Source of the DNA: Bacillota bacterium
Lineage (GTDB): Bacteria; Bacillota; Clostridia; Oscillospirales; Acutalibacteraceae
Reading direction: 5' to 3'
Assembly (NCBI GenBank): GCA_030705695.1
Contig: JAUZPX010000030.1
Location: 1 to 19,610, forward strand
Length of the DNA stretch: 19,610 nucleotides
The notes beneath the pieces are model-generated. The model ran no database searches. It worked only from the letters and a program-made list of their open reading frames with translations, and was not told the origin of the DNA. Shown piece by piece: positions 1 to 5,565 of this stretch. How positions within the stretch are numbered: the stretch's first letter is position 1; each line of letters begins with the position of its first letter. Made by a program: the position numbers and the translations under genes.

Positions 1-511
1 CTCCACAAACTGGTCGACGGTATACGCTTATGTTTATGATAGTAACAGCAACAGTATAGCTGCATGGCCGGGTTCTCTTATGATAAGGAGTAGCAACAAT
101 ATTTGGTCGGTTTCGATACCGTCACAATATTCAAAAGCAATGGTTATTTTTAACGATAAAAACGGTACACAAATTCCCGCATCAATGCAGCCGGGATTTC
201 AGCTTAACGGCAGTTCCATGATTTACCAAAACGGTAATTGGACAACTTACACTGAACCTACAACCGCACCGACAGCTGCTCCAACTCAGGTTCCGACGAC
301 TTCGCCTGTATTTGTTCGTGGGGATACAAATCTTGACGGTGTGGTAAATCTAAAGGATGCGACCATTATTCAGAAAAGTGTAGTTGGTTTAGCTACATTG
401 TCAAGTACCGCTATGCTTGCCGGAGATGCAAACAATGACGGTGTTATGAATTTAAAAGATGCAACCCTCATTCAAAAATATGTTGTAGGTTTGGCGACAA
501 TTGTAAATTAA
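1..511 (+). CDS. C-terminal part of a secreted starch-binding (CBM26-like) protein with type I dockerin, 5'-truncated
   Basis: The open frame enters from the left edge (first full codon at base 2), so this is only the last ~169 residues of a larger protein, probably an extracellular amylase or other starch-degrading enzyme. Seen: a beta-sandwich-like stretch with VYAYVYD, AWPGSLM, W-V-IP and VIFNDKNG, the layout of starch-binding family 26 modules. It ends in NGNWTTY and is followed by a Thr/Pro/Ala-rich linker (TEPTTAPTAAPTQVPTTSP). Next come two dockerin repeats, GDTNLDGVVNLKDATIIQK and GDANNDGVMNLKDATLIQK, each with the D-x-N-x-D-G-x-x-N-x-x-D calcium loop. Known: dockerins anchor enzymes to cohesin scaffoldins, and CBM26 plus dockerin is characteristic of R. 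bromii amylosome amylases. Inferred: the missing N-terminal part carries a catalytic domain. A lone binding protein is the alternative. A terminator follows directly. Confidence 0.88.
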   Translation, partial: STNWSTVYAYVYDSNSNSIAAWPGSLMIRSSNNIWSVSIPSQYSKAMVIFNDKNGTQIPASMQPGFQLNGSSMIYQNGNWTTYTEPTTAPTAAPTQVPTTSPVFVRGDTNLDGVVNLKDATIIQKSVVGLATLSSTAMLAGDANNDGVMNLKDATLIQKYVVGLATIVN

Positions 512-524
512 ACAGTAAAAGAAT

Positions 525-557
525 CAGAGCTGCTCGATTGAGTAGCTCTGTATTTTT
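525..557 (+). terminator. Rho-independent terminator of the dockerin gene
   Basis: Arms CAGAGCT and AGCTCTG, extended by CTC/GAG around a short loop, are followed by a T-rich tail (TATTTTT). It lies 14 bases after the dockerin stop codon. Confidence 0.85.
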
Positions 558-583
558 AAAACAAAACATAAAGATAAGCTTGC

Positions 584-612
584 GCATAAATACACTGGAA
601 TCTTTCATATTA
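584..612 (+). promoter_or_regulatory. Candidate SigG (forespore) promoter for the polysaccharide deacetylase gene
   Basis: GCATA at 584-588, a 17-base spacer, then CATATTA at 606-612. Both match the SigG consensus as I recall it (GHATR, 17-18 bases, CATWHTA) at every position. Transcription would start near 619, giving a ~17-base leader before a GTG start at 636 and leaving the ATG at 621 almost leaderless. No good SigA -35/-10 pair at standard spacing is visible in the same gap. Confidence 0.55.
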
Positions 613-635
613 TTTAAGGAATGGGGGACTTCATT

Positions 636-1514
636 GTGTATTTGAATTTTCGGGCAAATAAAATAATAGTATTTTCCGCTTTTTTTCTGTGTGTAATCAT
701 TGTATGCTCAATGATGATTTCAGCGCCGGTTGTTGCGTTACATTCCTCAAATGTGCCTGAAAAGTCTGTTCCATTAACAATAATTATGTATCATTCATTT
801 TTAAAGGATACAAAACTGCAAGGGAAATATGTAATTTCACCTATGCAATTTGATTCCGATTTAAAATATCTTACAGAGAAGGGTTATACAACTGTTTTGA
901 TGTCAGACGTAATTAATTATGTTTATAATAATAAACCGCTGCCTGAAAAGCCCGTGATGATTACCTGTGACGACGGCTACTATAATAACTATGTATACGC
1001 TTTTCCTATTTTAAAAAAATATAACGCAAAAATGGTTATTTCTCCTATAGGATTTTATTCTGAACGCGATTCAGGGGCTGATACTCTATCAGCTAATTAT
1101 TCCCATATACCATGGGATAATTTAAGGGAAATGCAGAAAACAGGACTTGTTGAAGTAGCAAATCACTCATATTATATGCATTCTCAAAATGGCGCTCGTA
1201 TGGGGATAAAAAAGAAAATTGGTGAGTCCTCAGAGCAATATAAAATAGCTATTACTACAGATATTCAAAAGATGCAAGATCTCTGTAAGCAAGAGCTTTC
1301 AGTAACGCCGACAACATTTACATATCCGTTCGGGGCAATAAGCAAGGATTCACCTCAGATAATTAAAGATATGGGTTTTAAAGCGACACTCGTTTGCAAA
1401 TCAAGAGTTAATAATATTACCAAAGACAAAAATTGTTTGTATGATCTTGGCCGATATAACCGTCCAAACGGTAGTTCCAGTGTTGAATTCTTTAAAAAAA
1501 TCGGAATATCATAA
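636..1514 (+). CDS. Membrane-anchored or secreted polysaccharide deacetylase (NodB family)
   Basis: Predicted carbohydrate esterase 4 enzyme that removes acetyl groups from peptidoglycan or another N-acetylated glycan outside the membrane. Seen: basic N-terminus and hydrophobic segment (~11-31, signal peptide or anchor); IIMYHSF near 49-54; motif 1 as TCDDG (110-114; TFDDG is commoner); motif 2 as H177-S-Y-Y-M-H182, the metal-binding histidines; and YPFGA (motif 3). About 292 residues. I prefer GTG at 636, which has GGGGGA 7 bases upstream. ATG at 621 extends it by five residues but has AAGGA directly abutting it. The gene stands alone between terminators. Its upstream box matches a SigG promoter, suggesting a spore-cortex role like that of PdaA enzymes; this role is inferred. 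It could instead act in general cell-wall modification. Confidence 0.85.
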   Translation: MYLNFRANKIIVFSAFFLCVIIVCSMMISAPVVALHSSNVPEKSVPLTIIMYHSFLKDTKLQGKYVISPMQFDSDLKYLTEKGYTTVLMSDVINYVYNNKPLPEKPVMITCDDGYYNNYVYAFPILKKYNAKMVISPIGFYSERDSGADTLSANYSHIPWDNLREMQKTGLVEVANHSYYMHSQNGARMGIKKKIGESSEQYKIAITTDIQKMQDLCKQELSVTPTTFTYPFGAISKDSPQIIKDMGFKATLVCKSRVNNITKDKNCLYDLGRYNRPNGSSSVEFFKKIGIS

Positions 1515-1557
1515 AAAAATGCTGTACTTTACAAAAGTAAAGTGCAGCATTTTTTAT
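1514..1557. terminator. Bidirectional terminator
   Basis: A 19-base arm (1514-1532), an AAAA loop and a matching arm (1537-1555), with one or two mismatches. There is a T-run on the right and an A-run on the left, so it should end the deacetylase transcript on + and the small Ser/Asn/Gln-rich gene on -. Confidence 0.85.
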
Positions 1558-1612
1558 TTTGCTTGTATTTAAAATTTTTAAGATATATAATATAATTTAT
1601 ATATATGTATTC

Positions 1613-1638
1613 GGGCACAAAAAGTTCATTTTGTACCC
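1613..1638. repeat. Short inverted repeat in AT-rich intergenic DNA
   Basis: GGGCACAAAA and TTTTGTACCC pair over 9 of 10 positions around a 6-base loop. No T-run follows on either strand, so it is not a standard terminator. It lies just downstream (minus sense) of the small Ser/Asn/Gln-rich gene and could stabilise that mRNA's 3' end. The surrounding stretch 1558-1670 is AT-rich, with alternating AT tracts, and shows nothing else I can support. Confidence 0.35.
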
Positions 1639-1670
1639 AAAATTTACTAAAATGTGTATTTCTTTATTAA

Positions 1671-1823
1671 TTAGTTGTTGCAGTTGCTGCCAGTACTGTT
1701 TGAACCACTTGTGTCTTTTTTGTTTTGGCTGTCTTGGCTTGTTTTGCTTTGGCCGCTCTGTGTTGTTTTACTTTGACCAGCTTTGTTTGAGCCGTTATTG
1801 CTTTGGCTATTTTGATTACTCAT
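1671..1823 (-). CDS. Small Ser/Asn/Gln-rich protein (50 aa), possible spore protein
   Basis: Fifty residues, starting MSNQNSQSNNGSNK and ending GSNSTGSNCNN. Nearly everything is S, N, Q, G, T, K or D, with imperfect QSKT repeats (17-20, 25-28), no hydrophobic core, and one cysteine three residues from the end. The start is set by an ideal ribosome-binding site, AAGGAGG, 8 bases before ATG at 1823. The same frame stays open upstream into rsmA, but that part is unsupported. A SigG-like promoter (1847-1875) lies just upstream and a bidirectional terminator downstream, making a complete monocistronic unit. I do not recognise a family with certainty. The composition recalls gamma-type small acid-soluble spore proteins, rich in Q, N, S and G, which lack defined structure. 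A role as a forespore amino-acid store is an inference. Confidence 0.7.
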   Translation of the reverse strand: MSNQNSQSNNGSNKAGQSKTTQSGQSKTSQDSQNKKDTSGSNSTGSNCNN

Positions 1824-1846
1824 GAGATTCACCTCCTTCGCAAAAG

Positions 1847-1875
1847 TATTATTTACTGATTTGTTTTTTTTATTC
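1847..1875 (-). promoter_or_regulatory. Candidate SigG-like promoter for the Ser/Asn/Gln-rich gene
   Basis: Reading the minus strand: GAATA (1875-1871), a 17-base spacer, AATAATA (1853-1847). This fits GHATR-N17-CATWHTA with one mismatch (A for C in the -10). The predicted start near 1840 leaves a ~17-base leader containing AAGGAGG. The region is very AT-rich, so a chance match is possible. Confidence 0.35.
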
Positions 1876-1914
1876 GAATGTTTTTTAAATAATGAACCAA
1901 TTTTTGGAGAAAAT

Positions 1915-2772
1915 ATGGAACAGCTTTCAAATATAAATACAATTAAAGGTATTCTGGCTAGACACGGCTTTACATTTTCAAAATCTTTAGGGCAGAATTT
2001 TTTAATTAATCCGTCAGTTTGTCCCAGAATGGCCGATGAATGTGGTGTCACGAAAGAATCTGGAGTTATTGAAGTCGGTCCGGGTATCGGAGTATTAACT
2101 TATGAATTGGCAAAAAATTCTAAAAAAGTTGTTGCAGTCGAGCTTGACAGAAGACTTCTTCCCGTTTTAAACGAAACGTTGCAAGATTTTGATAATGTAA
2201 AAATAATAAACGATGATGTTTTAAAAGTGGACATGCATAAGCTTATAAAAGAAGAGTTTTCAGACATGGATGTTGTTGTCTGCGCAAATTTGCCATATTA
2301 TATTACATCACCCGTAATTATGAAACTTCTTGAGGATAAAATTCCAATAAAAGCATTAACAGTAATGGTGCAAAAAGAAGCGGCAGAAAGAATATGCGCA
2401 CCTGTCGGAAGCAGAGAAAGCGGTGCGGTTACTGTAAGTATCAATTATTATGCCCAACCTGAACTGCTTTTTCATGTTAAGGCAGGAAGTTTTATGCCGG
2501 CACCGAAAGTTGACAGTTCTGTTATTCGGCTGAATATAAGAAAATCACCGCCAATAGTAATCGGCGATGAAGCTTTGTTTTTTAAAGTGATTAAAGCAGC
2601 TTTTGCTCAGCGCCGCAAAACGCTCAGCAATTCGTTAAGCGCAGGTTTAAATATTTCAAAAGAAAAAATCAATAATATGATAAGCTGTCTTGCAATGAAG
2701 CCCACAGTTAGAGCTGAGGAACTCAGCATGGGGCAATTCGGACAAATTGTAAGTTTTTTGGAGAATGAATAA
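1915..2772 (+). CDS. rsmA: 16S rRNA (adenine(1518)-N6/adenine(1519)-N6)-dimethyltransferase
   Basis: RsmA/KsgA dimethylates two adjacent adenosines in the 3' hairpin of 16S rRNA, using SAM, late in 30S assembly. Seen: FSKSLGQNFLIN (21-32), the family N-terminal signature; VIEVGPGIGVLT (51-62), SAM-binding motif I; VELDRR (75-80), motif II; NDDVLKVD (99-106); NLPYYIT (125-131), the catalytic motif IV; and AFAQRRKTLSNSL in the C-terminal domain. At 285 residues it has the usual family length. The start is ATG at 1915 with GGAG six bases upstream. The frame is open back to 1822, but that extension has no recognisable family sequence and overlaps the divergent small gene's leader. The next gene starts two bases after the stop. 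Confidence 0.95.
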   Translation: MEQLSNINTIKGILARHGFTFSKSLGQNFLINPSVCPRMADECGVTKESGVIEVGPGIGVLTYELAKNSKKVVAVELDRRLLPVLNETLQDFDNVKIINDDVLKVDMHKLIKEEFSDMDVVVCANLPYYITSPVIMKLLEDKIPIKALTVMVQKEAAERICAPVGSRESGAVTVSINYYAQPELLFHVKAGSFMPAPKVDSSVIRLNIRKSPPIVIGDEALFFKVIKAAFAQRRKTLSNSLSAGLNISKEKINNMISCLAMKPTVRAEELSMGQFGQIVSFLENE

Positions 2773-2774
2773 CT

Positions 2775-3074
2775 ATGAAGAGAAATGATTTAATTGCAGG
2801 GGTATGGATTTTTTTAAGCTCGGTCTTTTTAATTTCAGCAATTGTTCTTTGTGCCTGTAATGATATTACGAATGCGTCGCTGTTTGGCGAAGTTGCAGCA
2901 GCTTTTGCAGGTGTAGGTACTGTTTTTGTCTTAATAAAATTTGATTATGTTGATCAACAAACGAATCAAAATAATGAAAGTTTAAACGAGATTTTAGAAT
3001 CAAGTCAAAGCTGTGATTCAAATATTGTTTTTGACAATAAAACAGAAGTACAAGAAGAAATTGTTACGGACTAA
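2775..3074 (+). CDS. Small membrane protein of unknown function (99 aa)
   Basis: Starts two bases after the rsmA stop and uses a GGAG inside the rsmA end, so it is probably translated together with rsmA. Seen: a short basic N-terminus (MKRND), one hydrophobic helix at about 7-28 (IAGVWIFLSSVFLISAIVL, ending in CAC), a second at about 38-57 (EVAAAFAGVGTVFVLIKF), then an acidic, Asn/Gln/Ser-rich tail of ~40 residues. The pattern is a two-helix hairpin with a soluble C-terminus. I do not recognise the family. Its stop codon overlaps the convergent Crp/Fnr gene's stop (TAA and TAG share bases), and no terminator separates the two. Confidence 0.75.
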   Translation: MKRNDLIAGVWIFLSSVFLISAIVLCACNDITNASLFGEVAAAFAGVGTVFVLIKFDYVDQQTNQNNESLNEILESSQSCDSNIVFDNKTEVQEEIVTD

Positions 3075-3733
3075 TTATTTTCAGGTAAAGATACGATACC
3101 CTTGTTGATTTCTAATAGTCCTTCATCTTTTAAATTTTTGATTTCACGCATCATGGCAGAGCGGTCAACGCATAAATATTCGCTGAGTGCAGTGAGAGAA
3201 CTTGGGAGTCTGAATTTTCTGTTATGAGTCTCAACCGCACATATTGAAAAATAGCAAAGCAGCTTATCTCTAATTGTGCGATGGCTTAAAACCTCAATTC
3301 GTTCGCTAAGCTTTAAAGATTTTTTTGCCATGATCTTAAACAGATTTTCTACAAGCATACTGTGGTGTAAACAGGCATTTGAGCATCGCTTTGTAATGTG
3401 GTAGTAGTCAATGAAAAGAATAGTACAAGCTTTTTTTGCAATAACGAAGATGCTGTCACCATTAGCTCCTGAAAATGAAAGCCGTTCACCGAACATATCG
3501 GTAGGATTCAGCGATTCTAAGATGGTTTGATTGCCGTTAATGTCAATGCGTATGACAGATGCTTTTCCTTCTAATATAATGCCAACCAAATTGTTGCTTT
3601 CACCGTAGTTGCATATGATATCGTGAATGTCAAAGCTTTTATTATATGCGCTGAAGCAAAAATACATTTTTTCGTAATCTTCTTTTGAAACACCTTCAAA
3701 CAGAGGAATGTTTAATAAATTAATATTTTCCAT
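3071..3733 (-). CDS. Crp/Fnr-family transcriptional regulator
   Basis: 220-residue regulator with an N-terminal cyclic-nucleotide-binding-like beta-roll (about 8-125: LFEGVSKEDY, LEGKASVIRI, FGERLSFSG), a long dimer helix, and a C-terminal winged helix (about 174-217: PSSLTALSEYLCVDRSAMMREIKNLKDEGLLEI, split by the turn). The phosphate cassette lacks the Arg-Ser-Ala of cAMP receptors, reading GDSIF instead, and there is no Fnr-type N-terminal cysteine cluster, so neither cAMP nor a 4Fe-4S cluster is an obvious ligand. Cys117/Cys121 (CSNAC) could be redox active. The start is ATG at 3733 with AAGGGAG 7 bases upstream; the frame opens 11 codons earlier without support. It faces away from the NrdD-like/rubredoxin genes and shares with them the palindrome at 3747-3762, which suggests autoregulation and control of those genes. 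Confidence 0.88.
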   Translation of the reverse strand: MENINLLNIPLFEGVSKEDYEKMYFCFSAYNKSFDIHDIICNYGESNNLVGIILEGKASVIRIDINGNQTILESLNPTDMFGERLSFSGANGDSIFVIAKKACTILFIDYYHITKRCSNACLHHSMLVENLFKIMAKKSLKLSERIEVLSHRTIRDKLLCYFSICAVETHNRKFRLPSSLTALSEYLCVDRSAMMREIKNLKDEGLLEINKGIVSLPENN

Positions 3734-3746
3734 AATTTTTCTCCCT

Positions 3747-3762
3747 TGTTGCAATTGCAACA
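3747..3762. promoter_or_regulatory. 16-bp perfect palindrome, probable Crp/Fnr operator
   Basis: TGTTGCAATTGCAACA is a perfect dyad of the size bound by Crp/Fnr dimers. It sits just upstream of the regulator's own ribosome-binding site on the minus strand. On the plus strand its centre is about 41 bases before the start predicted from the extended -10 at 3783-3788, the Class II activator position. Confidence 0.65.
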
Positions 3763-3779
3763 GCATTTATCTGTTTATA

Positions 3780-3788
3780 TGTTATAAT
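3780..3788 (+). promoter_or_regulatory. Extended -10 promoter for the NrdD-like gene
   Basis: TGTTATAAT, that is TGn plus a perfect TATAAT. At 16-18 bases upstream there is no recognisable -35 (the sequence is around ACAGCA), as expected for an activator-dependent promoter. Predicted start about 3795. Confidence 0.6.
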
Positions 3789-3791
3789 AAA

Positions 3792-3807
3792 TTTACAAAG
3801 ATGTAAA
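3792..3807. repeat. Second small inverted repeat over the predicted start site
   Basis: TTTACA, four bases, TGTAAA. It has six-base arms and overlaps the predicted +1 of the NrdD-like gene. It could be a second regulator site, and its right half read on the minus strand (TTTACA) could be a -35 for the Crp/Fnr gene, with TATAAC 15 bases further. Confidence 0.35.
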
Positions 3808-3841
3808 GAACATTTTTGAAATTTAATCGGGAGGGAAAAGT

Positions 3842-4117
3842 ATGGATGTTAATGTTATCGGTGGAAAATTAAGCCAGAAAGAAATTAACACATATATTAC
3901 ACATGCGAAGCAAAATAATCCCAACAAGGAAATTCCTGCAATTGAAATCACAGTTGACGGCGATTTTGTTGATGTGAAATATTGTTTTAATGAGATTCCT
4001 TTTGAAAGAATAAGAAGAATTACTGGATATCTTGTTGGAACTACCGACAGATGGAACAATGCAAAGAGAGCCGAAGAACAAGACAGGGTAAAGCATGGTA
4101 TGTGCAGTTGCAGTTGA
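3842..4117 (+). CDS. Small stand-alone protein resembling the C-terminus of anaerobic ribonucleotide reductase NrdD (glycyl-radical motif)
   Basis: 91 residues with a strong ribosome-binding site (GGGAGGG, 6 bases before ATG). Residues 57-86 read RIRRITGYLV, then GTTDRWNNAKRAEEQDRVKHG. This R-x-T-G-Y-L...WN-x-x-K-x-x-E...R pattern is the one I associate with the C-terminal NRDD/glycyl-radical region of class III ribonucleotide reductases. Gly62 would be in the radical position and the protein ends in CSCS. The first ~50 residues (SQKEINTYITHAKQ, IPAIEITVDGDFVDVKYCF) are not familiar. It has no catalytic barrel, so it cannot be a reductase itself. By analogy with E. coli GrcA/YfiD, which replaces the oxygen-cleaved end of pyruvate formate-lyase, it might be a spare part or a regulator; this is inference. 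Its neighbours are a Crp/Fnr regulator and rubredoxin. Confidence 0.6.
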   Translation: MDVNVIGGKLSQKEINTYITHAKQNNPNKEIPAIEITVDGDFVDVKYCFNEIPFERIRRITGYLVGTTDRWNNAKRAEEQDRVKHGMCSCS

Positions 4118-4129
4118 ACCAAAAATTTG

Positions 4130-4152
4130 AAAATCTTATAGATTTTTCTATT
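4130..4152 (+). terminator. Weak hairpin between the NrdD-like and rubredoxin genes
   Basis: AAAATCT, TAT loop, AGATTTT, then more T. A seven-pair, GC-poor stem, so termination is probably partial and rubredoxin may be partly co-transcribed. Confidence 0.35.
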
Positions 4153-4158
4153 TTACAA

Positions 4159-4167
4159 TGTTATAAT
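4159..4167 (+). promoter_or_regulatory. Extended -10 promoter for rubredoxin
   Basis: TGTTATAAT, identical to the box upstream of the NrdD-like gene, with no convincing -35. The predicted start near 4174 gives a leader of about 29 bases. Confidence 0.5.
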
Positions 4168-4202
4168 ATTTTAAACTTTTATAGAAAGGTATGGTTTACA
4201 GT

Positions 4203-4361
4203 ATGAAAAGATATGTATGCACCATTTGCGGATATGTTTATGATGAAGCTGCAGGAGATCCCGATAACGGAATTGCTCCGGGCACAAAATGGGAGGACGT
4301 TCCTGAAGATTACAGCTGCCCTATTTGCGGCGCAGGCAAGGACATGTTTGAAGAAGAATAA
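4203..4361 (+). CDS. Rubredoxin
   Basis: 52-residue one-iron electron carrier. Seen: MKRYVCTICGYVYDEAAGDP at the start, the middle DNGIAPGTKWEDVP, and YSCPICGAGKDMF at the end. The four iron ligands are Cys6, Cys9, Cys39 and Cys42 in two C-x-x-C-G motifs; the family aromatic residues Y4, Y11, Y13 and W30 are present and the length is typical. AAGG lies about 12 bases upstream of the ATG, a slightly long spacing. It is followed by a strong terminator and then by an FprA flavoprotein. Known: rubredoxin passes electrons from NAD(P)H oxidoreductases to FprA and to rubrerythrin-type proteins for oxygen, peroxide or NO reduction. The local set of genes fits that chain. Confidence 0.97.
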   Translation: MKRYVCTICGYVYDEAAGDPDNGIAPGTKWEDVPEDYSCPICGAGKDMFEEE

Positions 4362-4376
4362 TTTTTAAAAAGAAAA

Positions 4377-4417
4377 AAGTATGCATCGGGAGAAATCTCT
4401 CGATGCGTACTTGTTTT
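4377..4417 (+). terminator. Rho-independent terminator after rubredoxin
   Basis: Arms of 16 bases (4377-4392 and 4397-4412) with about three mismatches or wobbles around AAAT, followed by GTTTT. It separates rubredoxin from fprA, so fprA needs read-through or a promoter in 4418-4443, where I see none clearly. Confidence 0.8.
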
Positions 4418-4443
4418 GAGGTTGTTAATTAGGAGGAAATTTA

Positions 4444-5565
4444 ATGTCGGCAAATATAATTAAGTCGGATATTTATTCTGTGGGTGTGCTTAATCCTCAG
4501 CTTAGAATTTTTGATGTGGTAATGAAAACGGATTACGGTACGTCTTACAATTCTTATATCGTAAAAGGAAGCGAAAAGACAGCTCTTATCGAGACATGCC
4601 ATCTTACTTTTTTTGAGCAATATCTTAATAATATTAAATCAGTTTGCGATCCTGAAAAAATTGATTATATTATATTAAATCATTGCGAGCCTGACCATTC
4701 GGGTGTTCTTCAAAAACTGACGGAAATTTGCAAGAATGCAACTATTGTTGTAAGCCGAGCTGGATCGATTTATCTTAAGAATATTACAAATGTTCAGAAT
4801 CTACCATTAATGATTGCAAAAGACGGCGATTCATTGGACCTTGGAAATAAATCTCTTCGTTTTATTAACGCTCCTTTTTTGCATTGGCCTGATTCAATGT
4901 TTACTTACTGTGAAGCTGATAAAACACTGTTTTCTTGCGATTTTCTTGGTGCACACTTTTGTGAGCCTTATGTTTTTGACACTAATATTGTATATAAAAC
5001 TAAATATCTTATTTCTTTAAAAGAGTATTACGATGCGATATTTTCTCCGTTTAATCCTTATGTTGTTGCAGGGCTTGAGAAGATTAGTAATCTTGATGTT
5101 GAAATTGCCTGCACAAGCCACGGGCCTGTTCTTACAAAAGAATGCCTTTTGCCGGAAGTTATCGAGAAATACGCCGAGTGGAGCAGACCTTCCGAAAAAT
5201 TGCAGAAGAAAATAGCTGTTGTTTTCGCCTCGGCATACGGTAATACAAAGCTGATTGCAAATGAAATTGCAATCGGCATTTCAGAAGTAATCTCAGACTC
5301 AGAAGTAGAACTGCTTGACGTTAACGAAATTGATATGCAGACGATTCAGCAAAAAATAAACTTTGCAGATGCTATCGTCGTTGGCTCTCCAACAATTAAT
5401 GCTGATGCCGTTGCACCGATTTGGCAGGCGTTATCGCATATTGATGCTATTAACAGCAAAAAGAAACCTGCACTTGTTTTCGGCTCATATGGCTGGAGCG
5501 GGGAGGCAGTGCCGAATATCATGACCCGTTTGCAAGGTGTTAAAATTAATGTGTTTGGTGAATGA
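4444..5565 (+). CDS. fprA: FprA-type diiron flavoprotein (oxygen/NO reductase), truncated by an in-frame TGA
   Basis: Cytoplasmic A-type flavoprotein that reduces O2 to water and/or NO to N2O with electrons from rubredoxin. Seen: metallo-beta-lactamase-like domain with diiron ligands H80-x-E82-x-D84-H85 (NHCEPDHSG), H147 (FLHWPD), D166 (FSCDFLG) and H226 (TSHGP). A flavodoxin domain follows from ~255 with VVFASAYGNT (FMN phosphate loop), VVGSPTINADAV and LVFGSYGWSGEAV. Start: ATG at 4444 after AGGAGG. The frame ends at TGA 5563-5565 after 373 residues. The same frame then continues 26 codons to TAA 5644-5646, encoding FKVNFVPTDEDLEKAKELG and more, which is the normal C-terminus. Full length would be 400, as in the family. 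A Gly codon GGA changed to TGA explains it. Whether the shortened protein folds is unknown. Confidence 0.9.
   Translation: MSANIIKSDIYSVGVLNPQLRIFDVVMKTDYGTSYNSYIVKGSEKTALIETCHLTFFEQYLNNIKSVCDPEKIDYIILNHCEPDHSGVLQKLTEICKNATIVVSRAGSIYLKNITNVQNLPLMIAKDGDSLDLGNKSLRFINAPFLHWPDSMFTYCEADKTLFSCDFLGAHFCEPYVFDTNIVYKTKYLISLKEYYDAIFSPFNPYVVAGLEKISNLDVEIACTSHGPVLTKECLLPEVIEKYAEWSRPSEKLQKKIAVVFASAYGNTKLIANEIAIGISEVISDSEVELLDVNEIDMQTIQQKINFADAIVVGSPTINADAVAPIWQALSHIDAINSKKKPALVFGSYGWSGEAVPNIMTRLQGVKINVFGE

Noticed and set aside
1613..1638. Hairpin as a terminator of the small minus-strand gene
   Set aside because: No T-run follows on the minus strand; the bidirectional hairpin at 1514-1557 is a better terminator.
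1559..1825. Plus-strand Cys/Leu/Phe-rich frame of 88 codons
   Set aside because: It is the antisense of the Ser/Asn/Gln-rich gene; the composition is an artefact of that complement and it lacks a ribosome-binding site.
1822..1914. 31-codon N-terminal extension of rsmA
   Set aside because: Not family sequence, and ATG 1915 with GGAG gives the normal 285-residue protein.
1824..2051. Upstream extension of the minus-strand small Ser/Asn/Gln-rich frame
   Set aside because: It overlaps the rsmA start region, has no ribosome-binding site and a different composition; AAGGAGG clearly sets the start at 1823.
3823..4122. Minus-strand frames opposite the NrdD-like gene
   Set aside because: Shadows of a gene with a strong ribosome-binding site and recognisable motif on the plus strand.
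5563..5565. TGA in fprA as a general reassigned glycine codon or selenocysteine
   Set aside because: def, fmt, yugP and rsmB end at TGA at normal lengths, and the site is a glycine rather than a cysteine position, so neither code change nor selenocysteine fits.
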